Shown here: positions 9,800 to 18,845 of the stretch, piece by piece | How positions within the stretch are numbered: the stretch's first letter is position 1 | Layout of the letters: each line of letters starts with the position of its first letter | From: Halobacillus amylolyticus | GTDB lineage: Bacteria > Bacillota > Bacilli > Bacillales > Halobacillaceae | Direction: 5' to 3' | Assembly: GCF_022921115.1 (NCBI RefSeq) | Contig: NZ_CP095075.1 | Location: 3,484,001-3,548,000 of the forward strand | Length of the DNA stretch: 64,000 nucleotides | Made by a program: the position numbers and the translations under genes | The notes under the pieces: model-generated | What the model was told of the DNA's origin: nothing | Databases searched by the model: none | What the model saw: only the letters and a program-made list of their open reading frames with translations

Positions 9800-11059
9800 A
9801 TGCAAGGGTTTGTTGATATTATACAAGGCTTTTTAGATTTAGGAGCAACAGTAATCCTGCCGGTTGCCATCTTCTTATTAGGTTTACTATTCGGTCAGAA
9901 ACCAGGTAAAGCTTTTCGCTCCGGTTTAACGATCGGTGTGGCTTTTGTTGGTATTTTCTTAGTTGTAGATTTACTTGTCAATAACTTGGGGCCTGCAGCA
10001 CAAGGGATGGTTGATAGATTAGGAGTAGAATTAAACGTTATTGATGTAGGTTGGCCGGCGACATCGTCTATTGCCTGGGCATCAGTGGTTGCAGCTTTTA
10101 TTATTCCCTTAGGTTTAGCTGTAAACGTTATCATGCTTGTTACGAAGACGACAAAAACGATGAACGTGGACATTTGGAACTATTGGCACTATACATTTAT
10201 GGCAGCCATGGTCTATGCGATTTCAGGGAGTATCATCCAAGGTCTGATCGCTGCCGTACTATTTCAGATTGTTTGTCTTAAAGTCGCTGACTGGACAGCA
10301 CCGATGGTCAGCGAATTCTATGAATTACCGGGAGTTTCCATCGCAACGGGTAGTACCATTTCCTACGCACCAGGGATTTTCCTCGTACAGTTGCTGCAAA
10401 AAATTCCTGGAGTGAAAAACTGGAATGCAGATCCTGACACGATTCAAAAACGATTTGGTATTTTTGGGGAATCCATTTTCATTGGACTGTTTTTAGGTGC
10501 AGCGATTGGTTTCCTAGCAGGATACAACGCTGGTGAAGTGATCGAAATTGGTATGGCTATGGCCGCGGTTATGGTACTGATGCCACGTATGGTGAAGATT
10601 TTGATGGAAGGTTTAATGCCTGTATCCGAATCAGCCCGTGAATGGTTATCCAAACGATTTGGTGATCGAGAAATTTATATCGGGCTTGATGCAGCCGTTG
10701 CCCTTGGGCATCCTGCGGTCATCTCAACAGCACTGATCCTCGTTCCGATTACAGTTGTCCTGGCCGTCATTTTACCAGGGAACGCGTTACTGCCATTTGG
10801 CGACTTAGCTACGATTCCTTTCATTGTGGCTTTTATCGTCGGTGGCGCCAGGGGAAATATTGTTCATTCCGTTATTGTGGGGACCGTTATGATTGCTTTG
10901 TCACTTTATATCGCAACAGATGTTGCTCCAATCTTTACAGAAATGGCGATCAATACTGATTTTAATATGCCAGAAGGATCCACCAAAATCTCAAGTATTG
11001 ACCAGGGCGGTAACTTAGTGAACTGGATTATCTTTAAGTTGTTTAGCCTGTTTAATTAA
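9800..11059 (+). CDS. gatC: PTS galactitol-type EIIC membrane transporter
   Basis: 419 residues with about ten hydrophobic segments, typical length of the EIIC-Gat family. It forms the membrane channel that brings in and phosphorylates the polyol. GGGGAGG lies before the ATG. The C-terminal FGDLATIPFIVAFIVGGARGN segment is typical of the family. The downstream dehydrogenases would oxidise the phosphorylated polyol. Confidence 0.9.
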   Translation: MQGFVDIIQGFLDLGATVILPVAIFLLGLLFGQKPGKAFRSGLTIGVAFVGIFLVVDLLVNNLGPAAQGMVDRLGVELNVIDVGWPATSSIAWASVVAAFIIPLGLAVNVIMLVTKTTKTMNVDIWNYWHYTFMAAMVYAISGSIIQGLIAAVLFQIVCLKVADWTAPMVSEFYELPGVSIATGSTISYAPGIFLVQLLQKIPGVKNWNADPDTIQKRFGIFGESIFIGLFLGAAIGFLAGYNAGEVIEIGMAMAAVMVLMPRMVKILMEGLMPVSESAREWLSKRFGDREIYIGLDAAVALGHPAVISTALILVPITVVLAVILPGNALLPFGDLATIPFIVAFIVGGARGNIVHSVIVGTVMIALSLYIATDVAPIFTEMAINTDFNMPEGSTKISSIDQGGNLVNWIIFKLFSLFN

Positions 11060-11102
11060 CCAAATTAATCTCACAAAAATGGATTGTACTGGAGGAGTTC
11101 AA

Positions 11103-12134
11103 ATGAAAGCACTAGTAAAAACAGAACTCGGTTTTGGCCATCTGGAAATTCAAGATAAGGAAGAACCACATGTCGGTAAAGATCAAGTGAAAATTGAAGT
11201 GATCTATGCAGGAATCTGTGGGTCTGATATTCATACCTATGAAGGGCATTACAAAGTTGGCGTCCCCGTGACCTTAGGGCATGAATTTTCCGGAAAAGTT
11301 GTTGAAGTTGGGGAAGGGGTGACAGAGTTTAAGACTGGCGACCGTGTAACTTCAGAAACAACTTTCTATATTTGCGGTGAGTGTAAATATTGTAAGGCCG
11401 GTGATTTCAATCTATGTAATTATCGAAAAGGACTTGGCACACAACAGGACGGCGGCTTTGCGAAGTATTTAATTGCCCGTAAAGACAGTGTCCATCATCT
11501 TCCTGATCATGTAGATGATCGGTCCGCAGCCATGACGGAGCCTTTAGCATGTACACATCACGCTGTTATGAAAACCGAGATCATTGTGGGAGATGTTGTC
11601 GTTGTTATTGGTCCTGGCCCGATTGGTTTATTTACGGCGCAGGTCGCCAAAAGTCGTGGTGCTAAAGTTCTTATCACTGGTTTAACACATGACAAAGTTC
11701 GTTTAGATAAAGCGAGAGAATTAGGGATTGATTATGCAGTGGATACGCAGGAACAAGATATTAAAGAACTGGTGAACAGCCTGACAGATGGCTATGGGGC
11801 AGACGTTGTCTTTGAATGCTCGGGTGCTGCTCCTGCCGCTAAACAGGGACTTGATCTGTTACGTAAAAAAGGGCAATACGGGCAGGTGGGGATTTTTCAC
11901 CAACCAGAAGTTTCCTTCGATCTTGAAAAAATCATTCAAAAAGAAATCCGCGTTGTAGGAAGCAGAAGTCAAAAATCAGCTGACTGGGCGCCCTCTCTTG
12001 AATTAATGAATAACGGAAGCGTCAATGCCAAAGCGATGGTGACACATGAATTTGATATTTCCCAATGGGAGGAAGCATATCAAGCTATTAAAAGTGGGGA
12101 AGCGATCAAAGTTTTGTTAACTCCTGTTGATTAA
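11103..12134 (+). CDS. Zinc-dependent alcohol/polyol dehydrogenase (MDR family)
   Basis: 343 residues. Catalytic zinc motif CGSDIHTYEGHY and GHEFSGKVVEVG sit near the N-terminus, structural zinc cysteines in ICGECKYCKAGDFNLC, and the cofactor-binding VVVIGPGPIGLFTAQ at about residue 165. Closest in style to sorbitol or threonine dehydrogenases. ATG 11103 is chosen since GGAGGAG lies 6 bases before it; the in-frame ATG at 11079 is upstream of that site. Probably oxidises the polyol phosphate delivered by the PTS. Which of the two dehydrogenases acts first is not clear. Confidence 0.88.
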   Translation: MKALVKTELGFGHLEIQDKEEPHVGKDQVKIEVIYAGICGSDIHTYEGHYKVGVPVTLGHEFSGKVVEVGEGVTEFKTGDRVTSETTFYICGECKYCKAGDFNLCNYRKGLGTQQDGGFAKYLIARKDSVHHLPDHVDDRSAAMTEPLACTHHAVMKTEIIVGDVVVVIGPGPIGLFTAQVAKSRGAKVLITGLTHDKVRLDKARELGIDYAVDTQEQDIKELVNSLTDGYGADVVFECSGAAPAAKQGLDLLRKKGQYGQVGIFHQPEVSFDLEKIIQKEIRVVGSRSQKSADWAPSLELMNNGSVNAKAMVTHEFDISQWEEAYQAIKSGEAIKVLLTPVD

Positions 12135-12162
12135 ATGATTCTTAACGAAGTGAGGGGATAGG

Positions 12163-12321
12163 ATGACAGATGCACTATTGGATTTTATGTTAGGACCCAT
12201 GCGGGTTATCGGTGATGTTTATTATGAATACCAAGTTATCTTTAACACCCTTGTCGTAGGGTTCGCCCTATATAAAATGATTTTCAGAGGAAAGAAGACT
12301 CAACAATCATCAGCCAGTTAG
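12163..12321 (+). CDS. Small membrane protein, 52 aa, unknown
   Basis: A short frame between the two dehydrogenase genes, preceded by GAGGGG six bases before its ATG and on the operon strand. It has one hydrophobic segment (about residues 25-41) followed by a basic tail FRGKKTQQSS, as in single-pass small membrane proteins with the basic end inside the cell. I do not recognise the family. Its place in the operon suggests a helper role with the EIIC transporter, but that is inference. Confidence 0.65.
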   Translation: MTDALLDFMLGPMRVIGDVYYEYQVIFNTLVVGFALYKMIFRGKKTQQSSAS

Positions 12322-12349
12322 TAAAGAATCGATAGAAAGGGGGAAGAAA

Positions 12350-13402
12350 ATGAGAGCCCTTAATCTTTATGGTGAACAGGATATACGTTTTGAAGAATCA
12401 CCAGAACCGATCATTGAACAAACAGTTGATGTCATCGTCAAAGTAAAAGCTGTTGGGATCTGTGGTTCAGATATATCCAGATACAAAAAGCTAGGGCCTT
12501 ATGTAGAAGGGATGACATTTGGCCACGAGTTTGCAGGAGAAGTTACTGAGGTTGGATCAGGTGTTGAAGGTATTAAGGTAGGCGACCGTGTGACAGGCTG
12601 CCCAACGTACTATTGCGGTGAATGTCTAAACTGTCAAAAAGGTGAATTATCACGCTGTGAAAAACTAACCGTGATAGGAGCACGTCACCCCGGCGCCTAC
12701 GCCGAATATGTAAAATTACCAGGAGAGCATATCGTCCCACTTCCAGACAATGTGGATTACGGTACAGCAGCATTGGTCGAACCATCTTCTGTTGTAGCCC
12801 ACGGTTTTTACCGTACAAGTATCCAGCCAGGAGCAGAAGTAGCGGTTATGGGATGTGGAAGTATTGGGTTACTTGCGGTCCAATGGGCAAAAATTTTCGG
12901 CGCGAAGAAAGTGTATGCCATTGATATTGATGATTCTAAGCTTGAAGTAGCTAAACAAGTAGGGGCAGACGTATTAATAAATTCACTGGAAACGCCAGCA
13001 CATGAGCAGATTCTTGAACACACAAATGGTATCGGGGTTGATTTAGCAGTAGAATCAGCTGGATCTCCCATCACTTCTGCCCAAGTATTCGCTCTTCCTA
13101 AAAAGGGCGGGGAAGTCGTCTTCATGGGGATTCCTTACTCAGATATTAATATTGAACGTTTTTATTTTGAAAGAATTGTACGTAATGAGTTAAAAGTATT
13201 AGGGTCGTGGAATGCGATTTCGGCTCCTTTTCCAGGCAAAGAGTGGCGATCTTCTATTCACTACATGAGCACGGGTCAAATTAACGTTAAACCGATGATT
13301 TCTCATCAGTTGGATTTGAAACAGGGGCCTGAAACGTTTGATCATTTGATTAATAGAAGGGGTTCTTATGTGAAGGTGTTGTTTTATCCTGAGAAAGGGT
13401 AA
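12350..13402 (+). CDS. gatD: Galactitol-1-phosphate 5-dehydrogenase-like zinc dehydrogenase
   Basis: 350 residues of the MDR zinc dehydrogenase family. Motifs: GICGSDISRY and GHEFAGEV for the catalytic zinc, four cysteines in CPTYYCGECLNCQKGELSRC for structural zinc, and AVMGCGSIGLLAVQWAK for NAD binding at about residue 162. It resembles GatD, which turns galactitol-1-phosphate into tagatose-6-phosphate. No tagatose-6-phosphate kinase or aldolase is nearby, so the product must be used by enzymes elsewhere. AAAGGGGGAAG precedes the ATG. Confidence 0.85.
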   Translation: MRALNLYGEQDIRFEESPEPIIEQTVDVIVKVKAVGICGSDISRYKKLGPYVEGMTFGHEFAGEVTEVGSGVEGIKVGDRVTGCPTYYCGECLNCQKGELSRCEKLTVIGARHPGAYAEYVKLPGEHIVPLPDNVDYGTAALVEPSSVVAHGFYRTSIQPGAEVAVMGCGSIGLLAVQWAKIFGAKKVYAIDIDDSKLEVAKQVGADVLINSLETPAHEQILEHTNGIGVDLAVESAGSPITSAQVFALPKKGGEVVFMGIPYSDINIERFYFERIVRNELKVLGSWNAISAPFPGKEWRSSIHYMSTGQINVKPMISHQLDLKQGPETFDHLINRRGSYVKVLFYPEKG

Positions 13403-13410
13403 ATATGGAT

Positions 13411-13451
13411 AGGGACAGAATTGTGTATTTTTCACTACGCTGTCCCTTTTT
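13411..13451 (+). terminator. Terminator of the PTS operon
   Basis: AGGGACAG / CTGTCCCT stem with a 21-base loop followed by TTTT. It lies between two converging genes. Confidence 0.8.
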
Positions 13452-13467
13452 GCACTGCACACTAATA

Positions 13468-14349
13468 TTAATCAACTGGAATTAATTTTACTTTTCCATG
13501 CGTTTCTATGACATTTCCTTCTTCTGTAAAAAACACATAATCTCCACTACCATGATCGTCCCCTAATATTGTATTAACGATTGCATAGCCATCGGAACCA
13601 TACACGAAAAAGTTGGTTCCACGACCAACATTGGTTACTTGATATCGTCCCACTGGTATATCGGATCCTACCATATACTGACCGGCAATTAGCGTAATAG
13701 GTTCAGTTTTCTTTTTATTAATTACATTTCCAATGTCCTCTAATTCATCTTCTCTCGTTTTAATTTTTCCTTCCAGTGTAGTTAGCTTATTTTCCTCCGT
13801 TTTAATTTTATCTTCAAGAGTATTTAAGTCGCTTTCCTTAGCCTTCCTCTCTTTTTCTTTATTCCCTATTTCATCGTTTGCTGAATCGACTTCTTTCTTC
13901 AATTGTTCAATCTCTTTTATGAGGGAGCCCTTTTTGTTTATATAGGATGAAACTTCGGCAAATTCCTCTTTTTTGCTGGTTAGGTTATCGCTTTCAACTT
14001 GTATATCAGACTTTATCTTTTTTAATTCATTTTGAGCCTCTAATAATTCTTTATTTGACTTTCTTTGAGAATCACGAATCTCGTCCTTCACCTGCTCGAA
14101 TTCAATTTCTATTTTCTTTACTTCTTCCTTCATTTTCTCTTTTTCCTTGTAAATCGTAGATGCCCTCAAGGCTTCTTCAGGGGTAGGGGGTGGGGAGGTG
14201 GTTATACCGGCAATAAAACTAACAAAGAAAGCAGTTAAGATTATGGTATTACGTTTAAGTTTACCGGTTTTCAAAATGAGTCCGAGCAGTAACACGACAA
14301 TCATTACGACAACACCAGAAAGGCCTACCATCATTAGAGTCATTGACAT
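13468..14349 (-). CDS. Membrane-anchored coiled-coil protein with C-terminal beta domain, unknown
   Basis: 293 residues from ATG 14349, chosen because GGAGG lies 8 bases before it; the frame also opens at a GTG at 14364 that overlaps this site. Two hydrophobic segments lie at about residues 5-24 and 32-47, then a long charged Lys/Glu coiled coil (about 65-215). A C-terminal domain of about 75 residues includes AGQYMVGSDIPVGRYQVTNV, a pattern common in secreted or envelope-linked Firmicute proteins. Function unknown. The layout suggests a coiled-coil stalk presenting a small beta-rich domain. Confidence 0.75.
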   Translation of the reverse strand: MSMTLMMVGLSGVVVMIVVLLLGLILKTGKLKRNTIILTAFFVSFIAGITTSPPPTPEEALRASTIYKEKEKMKEEVKKIEIEFEQVKDEIRDSQRKSNKELLEAQNELKKIKSDIQVESDNLTSKKEEFAEVSSYINKKGSLIKEIEQLKKEVDSANDEIGNKEKERKAKESDLNTLEDKIKTEENKLTTLEGKIKTREDELEDIGNVINKKKTEPITLIAGQYMVGSDIPVGRYQVTNVGRGTNFFVYGSDGYAIVNTILGDDHGSGDYVFFTEEGNVIETHGKVKLIPVD

Positions 14350-14592
14350 TGTCCAAACCTCCACTTATCTTCATTAAGATCATTATACTCACTACCCACA
14401 AAATGTATATAATTACTTTTTGAAAATTAAGGGTGTGCAAGATGGACATAAAGTTAGGGTGTTATGTTCTTGTGTTAGGTCGTTATGTCTCCTCGTTAAG
14501 GCAATATAAAGATAACTGGACCCGTCTTCACAAGTCGCAGGTGTTCTAATGGTGCTTGGAAACAGACTCCGCAGCGAATTATCGATCAACAT

Positions 14593-14620
14593 TTGATTAA
14601 GGGTAGATTTGCTGTATAAT
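14593..14620 (+). promoter_or_regulatory. Sigma-A promoter for the BCCT transcript
   Basis: TTGATT, 16-base spacer, perfect TATAAT. This predicts a start near 14627 and a leader of about 187 bases before the BCCT gene. Confidence 0.7.
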
Positions 14621-14626
14621 GATAAG

Positions 14627-14813
14627 CCGCTGTCCAAATAAATCCGTATAAAAGGGTAGAAGCGGGCGGAGATTTTTGTACATAAACCAACAACTTAGGG
14701 GTGAACGGGAAGAAACACCGGAGTATGACTGCAAACACAAACATTGTGAGGTAATGGAAACTCGGCTAGGCAAAGCGTAGCAATCAGATAGATTATTTAT
14801 ATGGGGTGAATGG
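14627..14813 (+). promoter_or_regulatory. Long structured 5' leader of the BCCT gene, possible cis-acting RNA
   Basis: Several local hairpins can be drawn in order: CCGCU/AGCGG, GGUG...CACC, CACAA-ACA-UUGUG, GAG...CUC, and GCUA-G-GC-AAA-GC-G-UAGC with a single G-G mismatch. No convincing open frame fills it. It lacks the conserved CAGCTAAC core of the c-di-AMP (ydaO) riboswitch despite a GGGGTGAA segment. The last part, ending AATCAGATAG, also recalls domain I of group II introns. Family not identified. Confidence 0.4.
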
Positions 14814-16373
14814 ATGTCGAATGGTTATTGGATTTCTTTAAGGGAGAAAGTGAATTGGCCTGTTTTTATTTTAAGTGGCGGCCTCCTTCTCTTATTTGTA
14901 CTACTTTCAATCCTTAGGGTAGATATGGTTAAAAATTACGTGGACATTGGTTTTGAATTATCGATTCGTTATTTTGGGGCTTATTGGCAGTTGCTTCTGT
15001 TAGCGACGTTTATTGTAGGGACTGGATTAGCTTTTTCAAAATATGGAAAGGTAAAGCTTGGGGACCTGAATAAACAACCGGAGATGAGTCTTTTTAAATT
15101 TATTGCCATAATCGTTACTTCAGGGTTAGGGGCTGGAGGAGTTTTCTGGGCTGCCGCCGAGCCTATGTATTACTTTATGGAAGTCCCGCCCATGCATACA
15201 GGGATTGTAGCTGGGACGAAAGAGGCAGTGGCACCAGCGCTTGCTCAAAGCTATATGTCATGGGGCTTCACGGCTTGGGCAGTTTATGGTGCTATCAGCA
15301 CAATTGTGATCATGTATGCCCATCACAATAAGGGCATGCCTCTCAAGCCGAGAACACTTTTGTACCCTATTTTTGGCGAAAAAATTCGTAATAGTATTTG
15401 GGGAACACTGGCTGATGTTTTTTGTATTATTGGAGCAGCAGCTGGAACGATCGGCCCGATTGGATTTCTTGGCTTACAAGTGAGTTATGGAGTCAGCGCT
15501 GTGTTTGGATGGCCAGACACGTTTACTACACAGGTTTTCATCATTTTAGCTCTCATCACTGTTGTTTTAATCTCTACATTAACTGGTATTGAGAAAGGGA
15601 TTCAATGGTTAAGTAAAGTAAACATTAGTATGGCTGTTGTCATTGCTTTCTTCTTATTGATCTTTGGACCGGGTGGGTTTATTATCGATTCTTTCATCTC
15701 ATCCTTTGGGACTTATACTAGCGAGTTTATTTCGATTAGCACGTTTCGAACTGATCAGGAATGGTTAGGAAGTTGGATGCTCTTTTTCTTCGGCTGGTTC
15801 ATAGGCTTTGGCCCGTTAGTTTCTCTGCTTGTGGCTAGAATTGCTGGGGGAAGAAGGATTAGAGAGGTATTCCTTGTGGTTGCCATCGTTGCACCCTTAG
15901 CAGCCAATTTTTGGTTTACGATTCTAGGCGGGACAGGGATTTTCCATGAGTTGAAGAATGCAGGCTCCATCAGTGCTCCTTTAATGGAGGGTGGGCTGCC
16001 AGCTGCGATCATCGCCATTGCAGAAAAGATGCCATTAGGTTCTATTATGCCGTTCATCTTCCTTATTTTAACCATGCTCTTCGTCGTAACTACGGTCGAC
16101 TCAATGGCCTATTCAATCTCGATGAGTGTGACAGGGGCAGGGGATCCGCCGAAAGTAATTCGTGTGTTTTGGGCAGTGATTATGGCGGTGATTGCCACGA
16201 TTTTAATTAAAATTGGTGGCGGTGGGATCGGAGCATTACAATCATTTGTCGTGATTGCTGCTGTTCCCGTCTCAGTTTTAATGCTTCCACTACTGTGGCA
16301 TGCGCCCCGGATCGCGAAACAATTAGCTCGAGAACAAGGAATAATCGAAGGAAAATCTGAGAATAAAAGGTAA
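14814..16373 (+). CDS. BCCT family transporter (betaine/choline/carnitine type)
   Basis: 519 residues with about twelve membrane segments, the usual BCCT length. Family signatures include GLGAGGVFWAAAEPMYYFMEVPP near residue 105 and the central TM8 region SWMLFFFGWFIGFGPLVSLLVARIAGG. The TM8 tryptophan-rich segment normally forms the substrate box for trimethylammonium compounds. Sodium-coupled uptake of an osmoprotectant or related solute is likely; the exact substrate is unknown. The ribosome binding site is weak (GGGGTGA 7-13 bases before ATG), which fits control by the long leader. Confidence 0.9.
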   Translation: MSNGYWISLREKVNWPVFILSGGLLLLFVLLSILRVDMVKNYVDIGFELSIRYFGAYWQLLLLATFIVGTGLAFSKYGKVKLGDLNKQPEMSLFKFIAIIVTSGLGAGGVFWAAAEPMYYFMEVPPMHTGIVAGTKEAVAPALAQSYMSWGFTAWAVYGAISTIVIMYAHHNKGMPLKPRTLLYPIFGEKIRNSIWGTLADVFCIIGAAAGTIGPIGFLGLQVSYGVSAVFGWPDTFTTQVFIILALITVVLISTLTGIEKGIQWLSKVNISMAVVIAFFLLIFGPGGFIIDSFISSFGTYTSEFISISTFRTDQEWLGSWMLFFFGWFIGFGPLVSLLVARIAGGRRIREVFLVVAIVAPLAANFWFTILGGTGIFHELKNAGSISAPLMEGGLPAAIIAIAEKMPLGSIMPFIFLILTMLFVVTTVDSMAYSISMSVTGAGDPPKVIRVFWAVIMAVIATILIKIGGGGIGALQSFVVIAAVPVSVLMLPLLWHAPRIAKQLAREQGIIEGKSENKR

Positions 16374-16393
16374 GTGTATGGCTAGTAAACTGT

Positions 16394-16437
16394 AGAACCT
16401 CGAGTCCTTCCGGAGAAGGATGTCGGGGTTCTTTTGT
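16394..16437 (+). terminator. Terminator after BCCT gene
   Basis: AGAACC...TCCTTC / GAAGGA...GGGTTCT hairpin followed by TTTTGTTTT. Confidence 0.85.
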
Positions 16438-16605
16438 TTTGACTGAAATTCATCTGGAACAGGGTGATCCATTCAGTTAGAGGAAACATTATTGGAGAAC
16501 ATTCTAAAATTCCGTTTCACCTTCCCTAACACAAAGATTTAAAGGCTGTAATGAACATGTTATCTTTATCTTAATCAGAATAGTGGAAAAATTGGGGGGT
16601 GAAGA

Positions 16606-16803
16606 ATGAAAAAAGCAAAAAATATTATTCCACCACATTTATAGTACTGTTTATCAGGGAAGTTTACGGTAAGAAAATTAGTAGGGGAGCAATGGGATAC
16701 CGTTTATTTCAGCGAACGGGTAAGACGGTTAAAAAGAGCAAAGCCAGGAGGTTACATCTTCTTCGGCTTTGCTTTTTTGTTCAGCTCATCGTTCCGTCGT
16801 TGA
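16606..16803 (+). other. Short reading frame with an in-frame stop; possible gene remnant
   Basis: GGGGGGTGA precedes ATG 16606, giving a 12-residue peptide that ends at TAG 16642. The same frame then stays open for 52 more codons with a protein-like stretch (GKFTVRKLVGEQWDTVYF). A strong terminator at 16731-16778 lies inside the frame, which argues against a full-length product. An overlapping frame from 16599 crosses the same terminator. Remainder of 16438-16959 holds nothing else I can support. Confidence 0.25.
16731..16778 (+). terminator. Rho-independent terminator
   Basis: GCAAAGCC / GGCTTTGC stem with flanking A-run and a T6 tail, downstream of the short frame at 16606. Confidence 0.8.
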
Positions 16804-16959
16804 TGGGTGATTTAGTTAATTTATAACACACTATTATCCAGGTTATTTAATAGCTCTGGAATTTTGGATTTTTCACACACTAACGCTCCATTTGATTCAA
16901 TGTATAAAAAAGTCTAGGCTAAAAAGTAGAGAAACTTATATCAGAACGGTGGTGACTTT

Positions 16960-17709
16960 ATGATTTCTTTAGAAAACACGCCTAATAATGCAGGGGTAGA
17001 AGTTACTGGTGATTATAAGGACTTCGATGCTCTTTATGAATCCCTACATACTATTGTTGGAGAGGAGAAGGAGTTCTCATCCTATGATGGTGCACGCATG
17101 AGAGTGCTGGGTGTTTGCTACGACTTGCGCCATGCGATTATGGGAAATCGTTACATTAAATTTGTGGATAACGGGATGGATGAAGAAAAAATGCGGCACC
17201 TTTCTATTATTACAAGTAAAGAAAATGTCTACTTGTCGATCCACGTTCTATGGCCTGAACTTCTTTTTGTCACGATGGCCTTAAATGATTTCGTAAAAGA
17301 GTATGCAGGGAAAAAGTCCAAAAACACGTATCGGATGATGGAGGATAAATCGAACATTTGGGATGCTGCCATTGCGAATGTGAAGATGTTTCAATCGGCT
17401 ATTGCTAAAGCTATTAAAGAAACGATTCCTGATACTTCATATAGTCGCACAATAAATCTGTTAATTAAAGATTATAGTTGGACGATCGGGTACACTACGC
17501 AGTATGTAGATCTTCTTAATTGCAGGTTCTGTGATATGGATGCTGAAGAACGTCTCAAGAAGATCACGATTATGGCGAAGCGTTTAGCTGAGTTCGGGAA
17601 AGAGTACAAGGAAGTACGGGCTGAGGTGGCGGAGGCTGCCAAGAGGTATAAATGTTTACCAGATGAGATTAGACTTAAGATGGATTATCCTGATGAAATT
17701 GACTGGTGA
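16960..17709 (+). CDS. Hypothetical protein, possibly DUF6904 family
   Basis: 249 residues, soluble, no signal peptide or membrane segment. The N-terminal part (ENTPNNAGVEVTGDYKDFDALYESLHTIVG, then RMRVLGVCYDLRHAIMGNR) looks like the DUF6904 family of Firmicutes; this is from memory of the family style and not certain. The C-terminal third is helical and charged. GGTGGTGA precedes the ATG. It stands alone between terminators. Function unknown. Confidence 0.75.
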   Translation: MISLENTPNNAGVEVTGDYKDFDALYESLHTIVGEEKEFSSYDGARMRVLGVCYDLRHAIMGNRYIKFVDNGMDEEKMRHLSIITSKENVYLSIHVLWPELLFVTMALNDFVKEYAGKKSKNTYRMMEDKSNIWDAAIANVKMFQSAIAKAIKETIPDTSYSRTINLLIKDYSWTIGYTTQYVDLLNCRFCDMDAEERLKKITIMAKRLAEFGKEYKEVRAEVAEAAKRYKCLPDEIRLKMDYPDEIDW

Positions 17710-17795
17710 TTGTGCGTTTTTCCCCAATTCGGTCCAACCAGAAAGAATTAGGAACTCATGGGCTTTGTAGTGTGATCCCGATAATGAAGAAGAGA

Positions 17796-17835
17796 AAAAC
17801 CACGTCTTGATTTAGATCAGGACGTGGTTTTATAT
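17796..17835 (+). terminator. Terminator after 16960-17709
   Basis: AAAACCACGTC / GACGTGGTTTT stem ending in TTTTATATTT. Nearly symmetric, so it may also serve the minus-strand nucleoside hydrolase gene. Confidence 0.85.
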
Positions 17836-17882
17836 TTACGATGAAATCGTGTTCACATTTCTAATAAGGGAAGCATGACGGA

Positions 17883-18806
17883 TCAGGTAATTCTTTGCAA
17901 GAAGTGTGTTACAAAACGGTCCACATCGATTTCAAGACAAACTTCGACGTTCCGCTTTCCTTGTTTAGCCTCATGCGTATTCCCTAATGACTCTCCCCGT
18001 TCCAAGTCAACCTCAACGTGCATCGGAACAGCTTTTACAAATGATGGATCGATCACAACACCGACAGCCAGTGGATCATGCAATGCACAACCTCCTAAAG
18101 AGGAATCAAACTGATGATAGGCGTCGATATAATAGTTACAGATAGTTTGCAAAAAGTCATTGTAAGCTGATTTGACGTTACTCCATTTGCCTACTTGCTC
18201 TGAACTTAATAGTGTTTGCATGGTCACATCCAGACCAACGAGTGTGACGGGAATGCCTGATTCAAACAGGACAGAAGCTGCTTCTGGATCAGCATATATA
18301 TTTGCTTCTGCGTGGGGTGTGACATTTCCCGGGACAGTTACGGCGCCGCCCATGATGACGACACGTTTGGCTAGATGGACAATGTCGGGGTCTTTTTTAA
18401 TCGCCGTCGCAATATTGGTCTGGGGACCGACAGCGATGACGGTGACCTGGTACGGATATTGTTTGATTTTTTCTATAATGAAGTCGGCCGCTTCAGATGG
18501 CAACGGCTTACGTTCCGGAAGTGGTAAACCGCTGTTACCAAGTCCGTCTTCTCCGTGGATGCGGGTAGCCTTTGCTTTTATATGGGTGCCTGATAATGGT
18601 TTATCCGCTCCTGGGATAACTGGTATCTCTCTGTTAACATTAAGTATATCAAGCACTTGAAGTGTATTTCGGGTTGCTTCCTCTTCTGAAACATTCCCAA
18701 ATCCGGTTGTGATCCCTAGTATATTCAATTCAGGGGAGTGGACAGCGTACGCAATCGCAAGTGCATCATCAATCCCCGTATCTACATCTAAAATTACCTG
18801 CTCCAT
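17883..18806 (-). CDS. Inosine-uridine-preferring nucleoside hydrolase
   Basis: 307 residues. The N-terminal DVDTGIDDALAIAYAV is the calcium- and ribose-binding motif of this family. MGGAVTVPGNVTPHAEANIYADPEAA carries the conserved central asparagines and ALHDPLAVG the C-terminal His-Asp. It splits ribonucleosides into base and ribose. It follows ribokinase in the same operon (39-base gap), so the released ribose would be phosphorylated directly. GGAGAGGTGA lies 4-5 bases before the ATG. Confidence 0.93.
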   Translation of the reverse strand: MEQVILDVDTGIDDALAIAYAVHSPELNILGITTGFGNVSEEEATRNTLQVLDILNVNREIPVIPGADKPLSGTHIKAKATRIHGEDGLGNSGLPLPERKPLPSEAADFIIEKIKQYPYQVTVIAVGPQTNIATAIKKDPDIVHLAKRVVIMGGAVTVPGNVTPHAEANIYADPEAASVLFESGIPVTLVGLDVTMQTLLSSEQVGKWSNVKSAYNDFLQTICNYYIDAYHQFDSSLGGCALHDPLAVGVVIDPSFVKAVPMHVEVDLERGESLGNTHEAKQGKRNVEVCLEIDVDRFVTHFLQRIT

Positions 18807-18845
18807 ATTGTCACCTCTCCAAAATAATAATCTCTACCTCATTAA

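Noticed and set aside
14413..14637. 74-codon minus-strand frame before the BCCT leader
   Set aside because: Low-quality composition, no ribosome binding site, and overlaps the predicted BCCT promoter.
14627..14813. c-di-AMP (ydaO-type) riboswitch
   Set aside because: GGGGTGAA and a loosely similar 5' part are present, but the conserved CCGTCAGCTAACCTCG-like core is missing. Kept only as an unidentified structured leader.
16599..16826. 75-codon frame after the BCCT gene
   Set aside because: It runs through a strong terminator and is not recognisable.
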